Source: Eledone cirrhosa
Taxonomy: Eukaryota > Mollusca > Cephalopoda > Octopoda > Eledonidae
Direction: 5' to 3'
DNA length: 64,000 bases
NCBI GenBank assembly: GCA_964016885.1
Contig: OZ024759.1
Location: 4,655,546 to 4,719,545 of the forward strand
Each line of letters starts with the position of its first letter. Positions within the stretch are counted from its first letter, which is position 1. Of the stretch, positions 40,440 to 50,910 are shown one piece after another. A program made the position numbers and the translations under genes. Below the pieces are notes generated by a model. The model saw only the letters and a list, made by a program, of their open reading frames with translations, searched no databases and had not been told where the DNA came from.

Positions 40440-41480
40440 TTATAACTGATATAAAGCACTCAACAAGTATTTGGAATAAACATACGATATTAACAATCCT
40501 TTTGTATTTTATGTACTCAATTATACGATGTACTATATTGATTTATACTTCTCTCTATATGTGAGTATATATGTATATGTGTATATTGACATACATGTAC
40601 ATGTGTTCTATGCATTTTTATGAATATATGTCTGTCTGTATGTATGCATGCGTGACGCGAATCTACCAATTGGCCGAGGATGCACACACATGTATATATA
40701 TGTATATGTAAGAATTGTGTGTGTACATGTACATGTATACCCATACAATTTGATTGCAGATAGACATAACTAACAGCCATAAATGCATAACAGCTAATCT
40801 TATATATTTATATATATATATTAAAAAAAATTTGTTATAAAAAATATTTTATTTAATAACACAAAGGATGGATAACATTAAATTAAAAATTCATTTATGC
40901 TTTGTATGTATATATTATATACGTGGTTAGATATGGTGTGTATTTTGTGAGTGTGTGTATATATATATATTTATGTGTATTTTTGCGTGTGTGTACGTGT
41001 TATATGATATGTAGTTCTCTAGCAATATATAGATTTCTTAATGTTTAGATTCCAATTTTTAATATATTGATCTCAATTTTTAAACTAAATATCTAATCAT
41101 AGTTAAACAATGATTAATTTCTCATATTATGTATGTATATTCCATTCATGATTATTAATATTTCTAATTTTATTTATTCATTTCATCTCAATTGTTAAGT
41201 TAACTTAATATGACATGACTTAATGTGTTCATTCTTTCCCCCTCTCTCTATCTCTATATTTTTGTCTCTGTCTGGTGTTTTGATATATCTCTCTCGTTTT
41301 TCTCTCCTTTTTCTTTCTTTCTTTCTCCCTTTTCTCTCTCTCCGTCTTTTTCCTTATCTGTAACACTACGACTTATTTTAAAAATACTAATATAAGTAAA
41401 CAACTCCACTATCCCTGAGTCTTCCAAAAGTAACGGTTGCATTTTGTAAGGGTATGTCAATATTTATTTATAAAACTGTT
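40440..41480. other. No gene; AT-rich with scattered TA/TG tracts
   Basis: Contains TATATATGTA-type tracts (40560-40720, 40800-40990) and a pyrimidine-rich stretch (41233-41360). No coding signal. Confidence 0.6.
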
Positions 41481-41488
41481 ATATATTG

Positions 41489-41552
41489 TATTTTGTCTGA
41501 TGAAAGCATACCATAATTTAACATGGTATCCTCGAAATATGTATAATAAAAT
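41489..41552 (+). ncRNA. Hammerhead-ribozyme-like motif 2
   Basis: A second copy of the motif at 40325: TATTTTGT, CTGATGA, the hairpin ATACCAT..ATGGTAT, then GAAA and ATATGTATAATAAAATA. The paired bases of the hairpin differ from copy 1 yet still pair. The position flanking the core is a mismatch here, which weakens it. Confidence 0.3.
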
Positions 41553-41621
41553 AGATATGGTTTTATAAATATAGTTTCCATTTGTTAATATCGTATAATA
41601 AAATAAATATAGTTTTATAAA

Positions 41622-42005
41622 TCATCATCACCGTTTTACGTCCGTTCTTCCATGCTAGCATGGGTTAGACGGGTTGTCCTGTTGTGGGCAGTGTCTGGTC
41701 GGCTGACCATGCCTTGCTCATACAGGAACTGATTTTGGCTTTTCTACAGCCGGATGCCCTTCCTAACACCAACCTCATTTACAGTGAGTGTTGCGTGCTT
41801 TTTTCCGTGGCGCCCACACGTCCACTTTACAGTGTGGGCTGGGTGCTTTTTCTGTGTGGCACCTCCACGACCACTTTGCAGTGGGAGGGTGTGGGGGCAT
41901 ATTGTCTATATGCTTCATCTTGAACCCATGGAAGGTCGGGTACTCTGTATTACTGCGTGACGCCAGAGGTCACGGTCGTGTGTCATCATCGCCTTTGAGA
42001 GGTGT

Positions 42006-42010
<5 letters not shown>
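41622..42010 (-). repeat. RTE-like LINE 3' noncoding module
   Basis: ATCATCATCACCGTTTTACG, then CCATGCTAGCATGGGTTAGA, CCTTCCTAACACCAACCTCA and a TGGCACCTCCACGACCACTT unit, ending in CGTGTGTCATCATCGCC. Related to 29230-29520. Confidence 0.8.

Positions 42011-42052
<42 letters not shown>
42011..42052. repeat. (TA)n microsatellite
   Basis: An uninterrupted TA run next to the LINE 3' module. Confidence 0.95.
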
Positions 42053-42301
42053 AATAAATTATCGAGAATCGGAATCTCGGCCCACGAAATAACGAAACAC
42101 AATCTTCGAAAAGTGTAGCAAAGTGCTCAATAATTTGGATAAACCAGAGCTATAACTAATATTTAAATACCAACACACTGAGATAATGCTTAAAATCATT
42201 CGCACAGCCGAAAAAACGACCAAGAAAATTCGGGTCAGACAAATAATAAATATATATATATATATTTTTTCTTTTAACATATATGTGTTTATAAAATACA
42301 T

Positions 42302-42379
42302 ACAGGAACTCCCCAAAAATGTATACACACTTCAACTACAGTCTATGTAAGTGTGTATATATTTTTGGGGGACACTGTA
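42302..42379. mobile_element. Mariner-like hairpin mini-MITE, copy 1
   Basis: ACAGGAACTCCCCAAAAATG ... TTTTTGGGGGACACTGT: an almost complete hairpin of about 78 bp whose ends resemble ACAGGGTGTCCCCAAAA termini of mariner-like elements. An inverted sister copy is at 44113-44191. Confidence 0.7.
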
Positions 42380-42649
42380 ATATACATATCATTAAACGTA
42401 TCTCCTACATGTGTATAAATAAATATACATGTATTTTATTAACAATTTTCTGTAGAATCTGTTAAACATGGAAGAAAATGTGGAGACTAAATAAAATTAA
42501 CGTGTTGGTCACATTAACTTAATAATATAACTATATATTAATGAAATATGTCGAAATAAAAGTTGTAATTGTGACAAAAATATTGATTCGGTAGTTTATT
42601 ATGACCAAGATTGAATATTTAATGGAATTAAGTGGAATTTATTAGGAAA

Positions 42650-43167
42650 TAAGACAATAAAACAGTGAAATGTTGAGGTTAAAAGAGAGAAAAACAAAAT
42701 GTCCTCTCTTTATAAACTTTAATGTGGTTGAATTAGTAGCGGCTCGGCCTACTAAACTCAGCTCTCTCAAGGGTTCGAATCTCACGTAGTTTACTATAGT
42801 GTCTACAGAGTTATCTCCTACTGCTTTTATATAGTATCACTGTTTATTGTAAAGAGGGCGCTACAATCATTTACTAGTGTGACCAATGGTTTGCAGTCTG
42901 GCTTACTAACGCCAGGACTAAAGTGTTACATGGTTCCAACCGGGCTGGTTCCTTAATTTTTAAAAAGAGTTATCACCCATAGTCTTTCAGAGATTCCTCG
43001 AAAGGTGGCGTGGCGATCTGCTTTCATGAGGAGTAGTAAGAGACAATAATATATGTAAGGAGGAGGAGTGAGAGAGACAAAAACAAAACTGTGTTAATTC
43101 TCTCTCCCCCTCGCTTCTTTTACTCTATCTACCTGTTATGTCTTCATTTCACTGTTTTATTGTCTTA
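42650..43167. mobile_element. TIR-bounded element, about 518 bp
   Basis: TAAGACAATAAAACAGTGAA at 42650 and its reverse complement at 43148-43167 form terminal inverted repeats of about 23 bp (to 42672 and from 43145). The interior has no ORF but includes a tRNA-like B-box (GGGTTCGAATCTC) near 42771. The superfamily is unknown. Confidence 0.6.
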
Positions 43168-43490
43168 CTAGCAGTGTATCCCGGCGTTGCACGGGTAAGA
43201 ACATTGGTAATAGCACCTCCAATGAGAAACCTTTATTTGTGAGTGCCTGTTAAAAACTCACAAACTGGACATGCTCACCGACATCCAGAGTTGACACTGC
43301 ACTCAGTGCTCCTGTGGGAGACTCTGCATGGACACACTGGAAGAGGAAGACTGAGGTGAACATATGTTGATGCCCTCAGGACAGACACTGGTCTGTTGGA
43401 GGTGCAGGACATGGCAGTGATAATGAGGGACAGAGACCCCTGGAGAGACCTCGTCTATGGTTCTTGGGAATTTTACCCGTCCTAGGTAGA
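43168..43490 (-). mobile_element. Helitron 3' terminal fragment
   Basis: On the minus strand it ends ACCCGTGCAACGCCGGGATA-CACTG-CTAG (CTAG at 43171-43168). This is a hairpin-forming segment followed by CTAG, the Helitron 3' signature, then T of the TIR element. The adjacent part (43300-43480, plus strand) carries a broken LINE-like C-terminal peptide ([26 protein letters not shown]). Confidence 0.6.
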
Positions 43491-43496
43491 TAGATA

Positions 43497-43760
<264 letters not shown>

Positions 43761-43794
43761 TAAAAGTGAAATTGTGTGTGTGTGTGTGTCCTGA

Positions 43795-43985
43795 TTTTTG
43801 CACCGCCAAGGAAGCACCAGAGATGTCGCAGCCTCAGGGCGTGTTTGTGCATCATCAGCCGCAGCATGCCAAGCCCTCCACGCAACGGGTGTTGACAGCA
43901 GATGAATAGTCTGACCATGGGAGCATGTCCCTTCCATAGAAAGCGGAAGAGGAGGTGCTCCATTTTTGTCAGAGTTGGGCCGGGG
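43795..43985 (-). pseudogene. Tx1/L1-like LINE ORF2 fragment
   Basis: The minus-strand peptide ([41 protein letters not shown]) matches the post-RT region of the intact ORF2 at 8532-11969 (KMECALFQFLWNK, CCQHPSKGGLGMP). It is more diverged than 39228-40135, so it is an older or different subfamily. Confidence 0.8.
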
Positions 43986-44112
43986 CAATATTTCCTAATT
44001 CCACTTAATTCCATTAAATATTCAATCTTGGTCGAAATAAATATTTTCATCTGTGACGATCTGTACAACCAATAATAGTAGGAGTCACGTTACATGATAT
44101 GTATATATATAT

Positions 44113-44191
44113 ACAGGATGTCCCTAAAATATGTATACACCTTTACATAGACTGTAGTTGAAGTGTGTATACATTTTGGGGAGACCCTGTA
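44113..44191. mobile_element. Mariner-like hairpin mini-MITE, copy 2
   Basis: ACAGGATGTCCCTAAAATAT ... ATTTTGGGGAGACCCTGT; the inverted counterpart of 42302-42379. Confidence 0.7.
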
Positions 44192-44250
44192 TATATTTTA
44201 TTTATATATATATATGTTAAAAGATGATTGATATATATATCTACACTCAA

Positions 44251-44640
44251 ATAAATTAATAAAATAATGAATAAACAAAGAAACAGTTCTTTATATTAAA
44301 AAAATTCATCATTTTACGATCGTTTCTAGGATATATATGTGTTAGAGTTGGTATGCATATTCTATAGATCTATGTACAATATTTATAAAAACTATCAGAG
44401 GGAATATACATACCTACACATATATATGCTGTCTTCAGAAATAATATTATTTCTGAAGACATCATATATATGTGTAGGTATGTATATTCCCTCTGATAGT
44501 TTGTATAAATATTGTACATAGATCTATAGAATATGCATATCACCTCTAACACATATATATCCTAGAAACGATCGTAAAATGATGAATTTTTTTAATATAA
44601 GGAACTGTTTCTTTGTTTATTCATTATTTTATTAATTTAT
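44251..44640. repeat. 390-bp near-perfect palindrome
   Basis: Two 195-base arms meet with no spacer at CAGAAATAATATTATTTCTG (centre about 44445/44446). The left arm starts ATAAATTAATAAAATAATG and the right arm ends CATTATTTTATTAATTTAT. I count only about five mismatches. Mirror-image short ORFs (44339-44521 plus, 44370-44552 minus) are a consequence of the symmetry. No target duplication or TIR-family signature was identified. Confidence 0.93.
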
Positions 44641-44779
44641 CTTGACTCTGTTTTCCGTTTATTTTTCACCGAAAGTAGTTGTTGAATGCATCTTCTCTTT
44701 TCATGATATCTGGATTACATTGAGTTCTTCATACGGATTGGACACTACCGTAAACTTTTGGTAGATTTATCTACATTCT

Positions 44780-44842
44780 ACACTCAAATGTATATTTATA
44801 TATTTATATATATATAAATATATATAAATATATTTATATATT

Positions 44843-44876
<34 letters not shown>

Positions 44877-44885
44877 AAGATATAT
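44780..44885. repeat. TA-rich microsatellite
   Basis: TATATTTATATA-type units giving Tyr-Ile frames on the minus strand. Confidence 0.9.
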
Positions 44886-45604
44886 ATATACTTTTACGTG
44901 TATACATCTGAAAATGTATATATGGATGTAAACATATACGTAAACATACATGTTTACATATAGATGGACAGTTATACATATACAATAACTTATTTCTATA
45001 CATAAATATACCACAAGGCATGGTGCTGCCAACTAACCAGAGCTCCCTCATAATGGACCAGCTAGATCCCAAAATACAGGCCTGCTAGCCAACACACAGT
45101 CCCAATAAGTGCAAACTACAGCGCAGCTATCTGGACTGACTTCTCTTAAGACTACTCATTATCCCACTACATCTTTTGTATACTATATATATACTGTATA
45201 TATACTGTTTATATATATATACACACACACATATAATTGTGTATTCACACATTATCTTAGTAATGAAATAATAATTTTAGTAAATTGTTCAAAATTCTTC
45301 ATTAACCCTTTTGGTAGAAACCCAGCCAAAATAGGTTCTCCTTCTATGGAAATGGTTCCTATCTAAATTAAAGTCTTCCAACGAAATTCTATATAACAAC
45401 CATATGTTAAGTTACTATGTTAGTAATTAACTAACAATTGTGATAAATAGCCCAACATTATTCATAATTAATTGAAATACAAGGTTCATAATTATAATAA
45501 AATCTTCGAATAGGCTACGAAGCCGGTAAACCTTAAAGGTACGCAACACAAACATCGTTATAGCGTTTCACCAGGCAATTCCTTCCTCAATCATTACATA
45601 GATG
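44886..45604. other. No gene; diverged repeat shared with 46250-46450
   Basis: 45360-45480 (TCTTCCAACGAAATTCTATA, AACCATATGTTAAGTTACTA) resembles 46260-46330 (TCTTCCAACATAATTTTATA, AACCACATATTAAGTTACTA). The two copies flank the 24-bp array. Otherwise featureless. Confidence 0.55.
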
Positions 45605-46075
45605 TGTGTATGTAATAATTATTTTGTATTGTGTGTCTATTTATGAATATGTATGTGTAGATGTGTGTGTGTTGTGTGTGTGTAACCCAGTAGATGTGTG
45701 TATGTAACACAGTAGATGTGTGTGTATGTAACTCAGCAGATGTGTGTGTATGTAACTCAGCAGATGTGCGTGTATGTAACACAGTAGATGTGTGTGTGTG
45801 TAACACAGTATATGTATGTGTATGTAACACACTAGATGTGTGTGTATATATAACACAGTAGATGTGTATGTAACACAGTAGATGTGTGTATATGTAACAC
45901 AGTTGATGTGTATATATAACACAGATGTGTATATAACACAGTAGATGTGTATATATAACACAGTAGATGTGTATATATAACACAGTAGATGTGTGTGTAT
46001 GTAACACAGTAGATCTGTGTGTATATAACACAGTAGATGTGTGTATGTAACACAGTAGATGTGTATGTAACTAAA
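45605..46075. repeat. About 24-bp minisatellite
   Basis: Unit GTATGTAACACAGTAGATGTGT with variable TG/TA numbers; period shifts between about 19 and 26 bp. The minus-strand frames it creates (Thr/His/Val-rich) are not genes. Confidence 0.93.
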
Positions 46076-46599
46076 GTGTAACGTACGTTACGAATGGACA
46101 ACTAAAAGATTTTAACTTGTTTTTTAACAATTGATGGTGGAAACAAATTTAGATTGTCTCAATTCAGACCATAAAGGGCCGCAACACACGGTGTTTGACA
46201 CACTTACCGGCTACATAGCCTCGGAGTCTATTTTACTGAGACCAGCTACATATCTTCTTCCTAAAATCTTCCAACATAATTTTATACAAGAACCACATAT
46301 TAAGTTACTAATAAAATAATTAATAATTAAAAACTTCAGTAAATCCTTCAAATGATATCTCAGTAATGAAATAATTAATAATTGTTATAAATACCTCAAA
46401 ATTCCTCATTAATTAAACCCAAGACAGGTAAAAACTCCAGAGTCTTTCAATCGGACATGAAACAAATTAATTTCTAATGGAAGAAGTAAAGATTGTAAAG
46501 TCAGCCAAGGGAGATCACTCTCAGCGACTTATCGTAATTCTTGTTCCTGAATTAATCCGGATTAAAATATTCTGGTGTATTTTGTGTGGAGGAAACCGG

Positions 46600-46880
46600 A
46601 TTTAGGCGGTGATAGCACGCAATACATGAACGTATGGTTCGTGAGTTCGAATCCCATACCGGGTGGTCTGTACGTCGGGGCCTTGAACAAGACACTTTAT
46701 TTCTCATTGTTTTATTTCACCCAGCTGGCAAAAATAATAAGTTGTAATAATTATAGTGGAAATGTTGTTACATAGAATTGTCACACTGAATCTCCCTGAG
46801 AAGAATGTCAACGGTATACGTGTCAATGAAATACTCAGACACATTATAATATAAGATGGGTTCTACATGTATTTCAAAGG
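46600..46880 (+). repeat. SINE-B, diverged
   Basis: B-box-like GAGTTCGAATCCC, body TTGAACAAGACACTTTATTT, tail CACTGAATCTCCCTGAGAAG. It provides the empty-site homologue for the MITE insertion at 14964-15192. Confidence 0.8.
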
Positions 46881-46924
46881 GAAGCCATGCCATACGTCTT
46901 GCTGAATCTCCCTGAGAACTACGT

Positions 46925-47645
46925 ATATACTAGTGACTATCAGACATAGTGTATCTAGGATTACATTATCTAATGTACAGTACAGTAGTTAGTATTAGTG
47001 GCTATAAGACATAGTATATCTAGGACTACATTATCTAATGTACAGTATAGAAATTAGTATTAATGGCTATCAGACATAGTGTACCTAGGACTACATTATC
47101 TAATGTACAGTATAGTGTCTATCAGACATAGTGTATCTAGGACTACATTATCTAATGTACAGTATAGTGGCTATCAGACATAGTGTACCTCGGACTACAT
47201 TATCTAATGTACAGTATAGTGGCTATCAGACATAGTGTATCTAGGACTACATTATCTAATGTACAGTATAGTGTCTATCAGACATAGTGTATCTAGGATT
47301 ACATTATCTAATGTACAGTATAGTAGCTATTAGACATAGTGTACCTAGGACTACATTATCTAATGTACAGTATAGTGGCTATCAGACATAGTGTACCTAG
47401 GACTACATTGTCTAATGTACAGTATAGTGGCTATCAGACATAGTGTATCTAGGACTACATTATATAATGTACAGTATAGTGGCTATCAGACATAGTGTAC
47501 CTAGGACTACATTATCTAATGTACAGTATAGTGGCTATCAGACATAGTGTACCTAGGACTACATTATATAATGTACAGTATAGTGGCTATCAGACATAGT
47601 GTACCTAGGACTACATTATCTAATGTACTATATAGCAGTTAGTAA
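46925..47645. repeat. 52-bp minisatellite (about 13 copies)
   Basis: Unit TATCAGACATAGTGTACCTA, GGACTACATTATCTAATGTA, CAGTATAGTGGC. A few units at the left are longer (with an inserted TTAGTATTA). Confidence 0.95.
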
Positions 47646-47671
47646 TTGTGGCTATCATTATTATAGACTTC

Positions 47672-47845
47672 AAGTCGGTAGAGGGTCAGACGCTATGCTT
47701 TCCAGCATAGTTACGTACCTTTACGATCTGAGTTCAAATCCCGCCGAGGTTGACTTTGTCTTTCATCCTTAGGGGGTCGATAAAATAAAGTACCAGTAAT
47801 GCACTGGGTAATTGCTGGTCTTGTGCCTAAAGTAGAAACAATTAT
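47672..47845 (+). repeat. SINE-A, 5' end missing
   Basis: From CGGTAGAGGGTCAGACGCTA to GTAGAAACAATTATTATAGAC. The flanks TATTATAGACTTCAAGT (47659) and ATTATAGACTTCAAGTAAA (47842) indicate a target-site duplication of about 16 bp. Confidence 0.88.
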
Positions 47846-48279
47846 TATAGACTTCAAGTAAATCTTTGTCAACTTACCTCATTCACATATAATCAATGTG
47901 TTCTGTTGTTAGTTGTAACTAAACAACCAAAGAAATAATCTCTTTGTTATCAAATTAAAAGTTTCAAAGATGTTATCAGCTTTATTTCACGACATTAACG
48001 TTGGTGTATCTTCTTCATCTTTAGTCATGAATTGATATCTTGTCAGAATGAAGTAGTGAGGCTGACTTTATGTCTTTAGCTACAGATTTGATAGGAAATA
48101 TATATATATTAGGTTGATATGTGGTCTAAAATATATATATTGTCTATAAATGACTGATAGCAGATGTTCTGGTGAAATAGTAGTTTTACTACTACAGATT
48201 GTAATGGAACTCTTAGTAGACACAATTGTAAAGTAAGAATAGATATGACAGTGTAAGACTGATGTCGGGGAAATAAACT

Positions 48280-48316
<37 letters not shown>

Positions 48317-48352
48317 GTTACACAAGATATAATTAGATTAATTAAAGTTATA
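47846..48352. other. No gene recognised
   Basis: AT-rich sequence with a TA run at 48282-48313; short minus-strand frames only. Confidence 0.5.
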
Positions 48353-48538
48353 ATTGTTTCTACTTTAGGCACAAGGCCAGCAATTACCCAGTGCATTACT
48401 GGTACTTTATTTTATCGACCCCGTAAGGATGAAAGGCAAAGTCAACCTCGGCAGGATTTGAACTCAGATCGTAAAGGGACGTAACTATGCTGGAAAGCAT
48501 GGCGTCCGACCCTCTACCGATACTGCCAATTCACCGCA
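48353..48538 (-). repeat. SINE-A
   Basis: TTTCTACTTTAGGCACAAGG at the left through CCGATACTGCCAATTCACCG at the right: a complete minus-orientation copy. Confidence 0.9.
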
Positions 48539-49433
48539 ATGAAGGCAGCAGGTACTCGGTGTCGTTGTGCATGTTTCAACTCTCTTCCTGGTGTCATACG
48601 TTAAAAGTCCCTGATATAATTTAATACCTTCAGACACAGTTCCAATCGTTTTTAGTTTATTGTAAATCAGAAAGTATCACTCAATAAAATATCAATTATA
48701 TATCAATAAGAAAACCTCTAGGTAGTCTCACTGACTGCTAGAAATAGCAGCGATATTACCCATTACAACTGCTCTCTCTCTCTCTATATATATATATACA
48801 CACATATATGTACGTATGTATGTATATGTGTATATATGTGTATGAATGAGTGTGTATGTGTGTATATGTGTACATAGGGTTTTGGTATATGTACGTTTGG
48901 TGAACATATGTGTATTTACCTGTAGGTATGTGAGTGTGCGTTCTATACGCATTTATGCGTGTATATTTATATATGTATTTATAATTATATGTATATATAC
49001 ACACACAAACATATATTTATATGTGTATTTGGTGCATACAATCGTATGTGTGCGGGTATATGTGTTGCGCCGGTTTACGTCCGTGCGCGCCTGTTTATGT
49101 GTACGTATATGTATATGCATGCATGCCGTGAGTTTTCGCATATGCTCATGTATAAATGTGTGTATGTATATATTTAATTATTATTACTTTTATGATTTTA
49201 ATAACATCTGTCATTTTCGTTCAACTAATTTATTTACATTATTCTGGACTCCAAAGCCGAGCATCATTCAGTTTCCTTAATAGAATATTAGTCTACGACT
49301 CCATTTACACCATAAAGGTGGTTTTGTCTTTACGTGTAATTGTTGTCACCGCTCCACATAACGACGTATTATCTTCTTTTTCCCGTTCATTGCCAGGGAA
49401 TGTCTTCACGAATCAAAGCATAAATTATTTTCC
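48539..49433. other. No gene; TA/TG-rich tract and unique-looking sequence
   Basis: 48785-49180 is a degenerate TATG/TGTA microsatellite that yields spurious frames on both strands. The rest has no recognisable motif. Confidence 0.6.
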
Positions 49434-49997
49434 CGAGCTGACGTACCCAGCTTCGCCCGGGTAAACAGATGATAAAAGAAAAGGTCCCTATTTACTCCCT
49501 TCACAACTCTGTATGTTAGACTGACAGACAGGCACACAGACAGATAAACTGCGGGGCGATTGTGGAACGCCGCACGTATACACACATACACGCACACAAA
49601 CTTACACACGCACCCGTGCACTTACACACACGCACACACTCACACATGTTGATAGTTTTTACTTTCTGTGGAACGCTGCACGCACGCACACATACATAAA
49701 CATACGCGCACGTACATACACACGCACACGTGTTAATAGTTATTGCTTTCCTTCCCCTCTTATTTCCACACACATCACACACACACACACACGTCTCTAC
49801 ACTGACACATATACATAGTGTATCCAACACAGCGTTCACTTTGCCTCTCTCCGCCTCTAACTCTCTCATTGGCATTATACATATTAATTTAAGTTTGGCG
49901 TAGTTGAGGTGGGCGGAGTCGTTTGAAACCTATGAACCAATGATAATCGAGAATTATGACACATGGAATATTGACATTGTTGAAATTAATATATAGA
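49434..49997 (-). mobile_element. Short nonautonomous Helitron (B)
   Basis: On the minus strand it starts TCTATATATTAATTTCAAC (49997) and ends ACCCGGGCGAAGCTGGGTACGTCAG-CTCG. The 5' TC and the hairpin near the 3' end are Helitron hallmarks; the terminal tetranucleotide is CTCG instead of the usual CTAG. The interior (CACACGCACACA-rich blocks; GCGGAGTCGTTTGAAACC) matches the noncoding ends of Helitron A, so B is an internal-deletion derivative of the same family. Confidence 0.85.
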
Positions 49998-50910
49998 CTA
50001 GCTGACGTACCTAGCTTCGCCCGGGTAAACAGATGATAAGAGAAGACAGGTAAAAGAGAAAATGTCTGTATTGGATGTTTGTCTGGTTACAGTGTGAGGC
50101 GAGTCCGTGTTGTCTGTGTGATACAAAAAAACAGTAAAAATAATCTTCCAGATATACCAGATTCTTCGTCGTGCGGTTTGTGCATAGTATATGAACAATT
50201 CTAGGTGCTCCCACCTAGAATAGTGACCTCTAGGAGATGGTTCCTCTTCTGCCTGACTGGAAAACGTGTATCATTGCATAGACGTGGTTGTTCCACGTTT
50301 CTCAAAAGGATGATGGAAGTTCCAATCTTTTATATTATATGTAGATATAGATATAGATAATTAATAAAAAAGATGTCCGTCAATGTAAAGAAGGTCCCTA
50401 TTTACTTGAAATGGTTTATACAAATGCCAAATTAATATGGATATGGATAACATGCTTATCTATAAGTGGTCAGCTATAATAATAAAACAACAAATTATAT
50501 GACACAAAAATTTATTCAGTAATTTCCAGGCTCTTAGCCACTGAGTAATAGACAGTCAATATTGCCCAGAGTTCAACTCGGGGAGGTGGCCTGGTTTGAA
50601 CTCAAAATGGCGGATCCTTCTACTTCGAAAATAGAATCGTTTTTCAATATTACTCTAGCCCTGGCCGGCCATAGGCACCAAACTTTTTGCCAGACTCAGC
50701 ATATGATGAGGTTTTATTACCACTGCAATCAGAAGCGATAAATTTGAAGGCAATTTCTACCAATACTTGTTGGTTTTTATTGCTCATTATCGACAATAAA
50801 TGACATTGGACATAAATGATAACTCTGCCAAAGCTCACAATACAGATGAAAGGAAACCAATGTCCGAATCATATACGTCGCTTATTGATAGCTTTAAAGA
50901 TATGCATACA

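Noticed and set aside
42750..42800. tRNA gene suggested by the B-box-like GGGTTCGAATCTC
   Set aside because: No cloverleaf with acceptor stem and anticodon arm could be formed; probably a SINE-like or chance promoter box.
44339..44552. Two 60-codon ORFs with nearly the same sequence on opposite strands
   Set aside because: They are mirror images produced by the palindrome at 44251-44640.
48846..49280. Cys/Val-rich ORF of 144 codons
   Set aside because: It derives from TGTG/TATG low-complexity sequence and has no domain.
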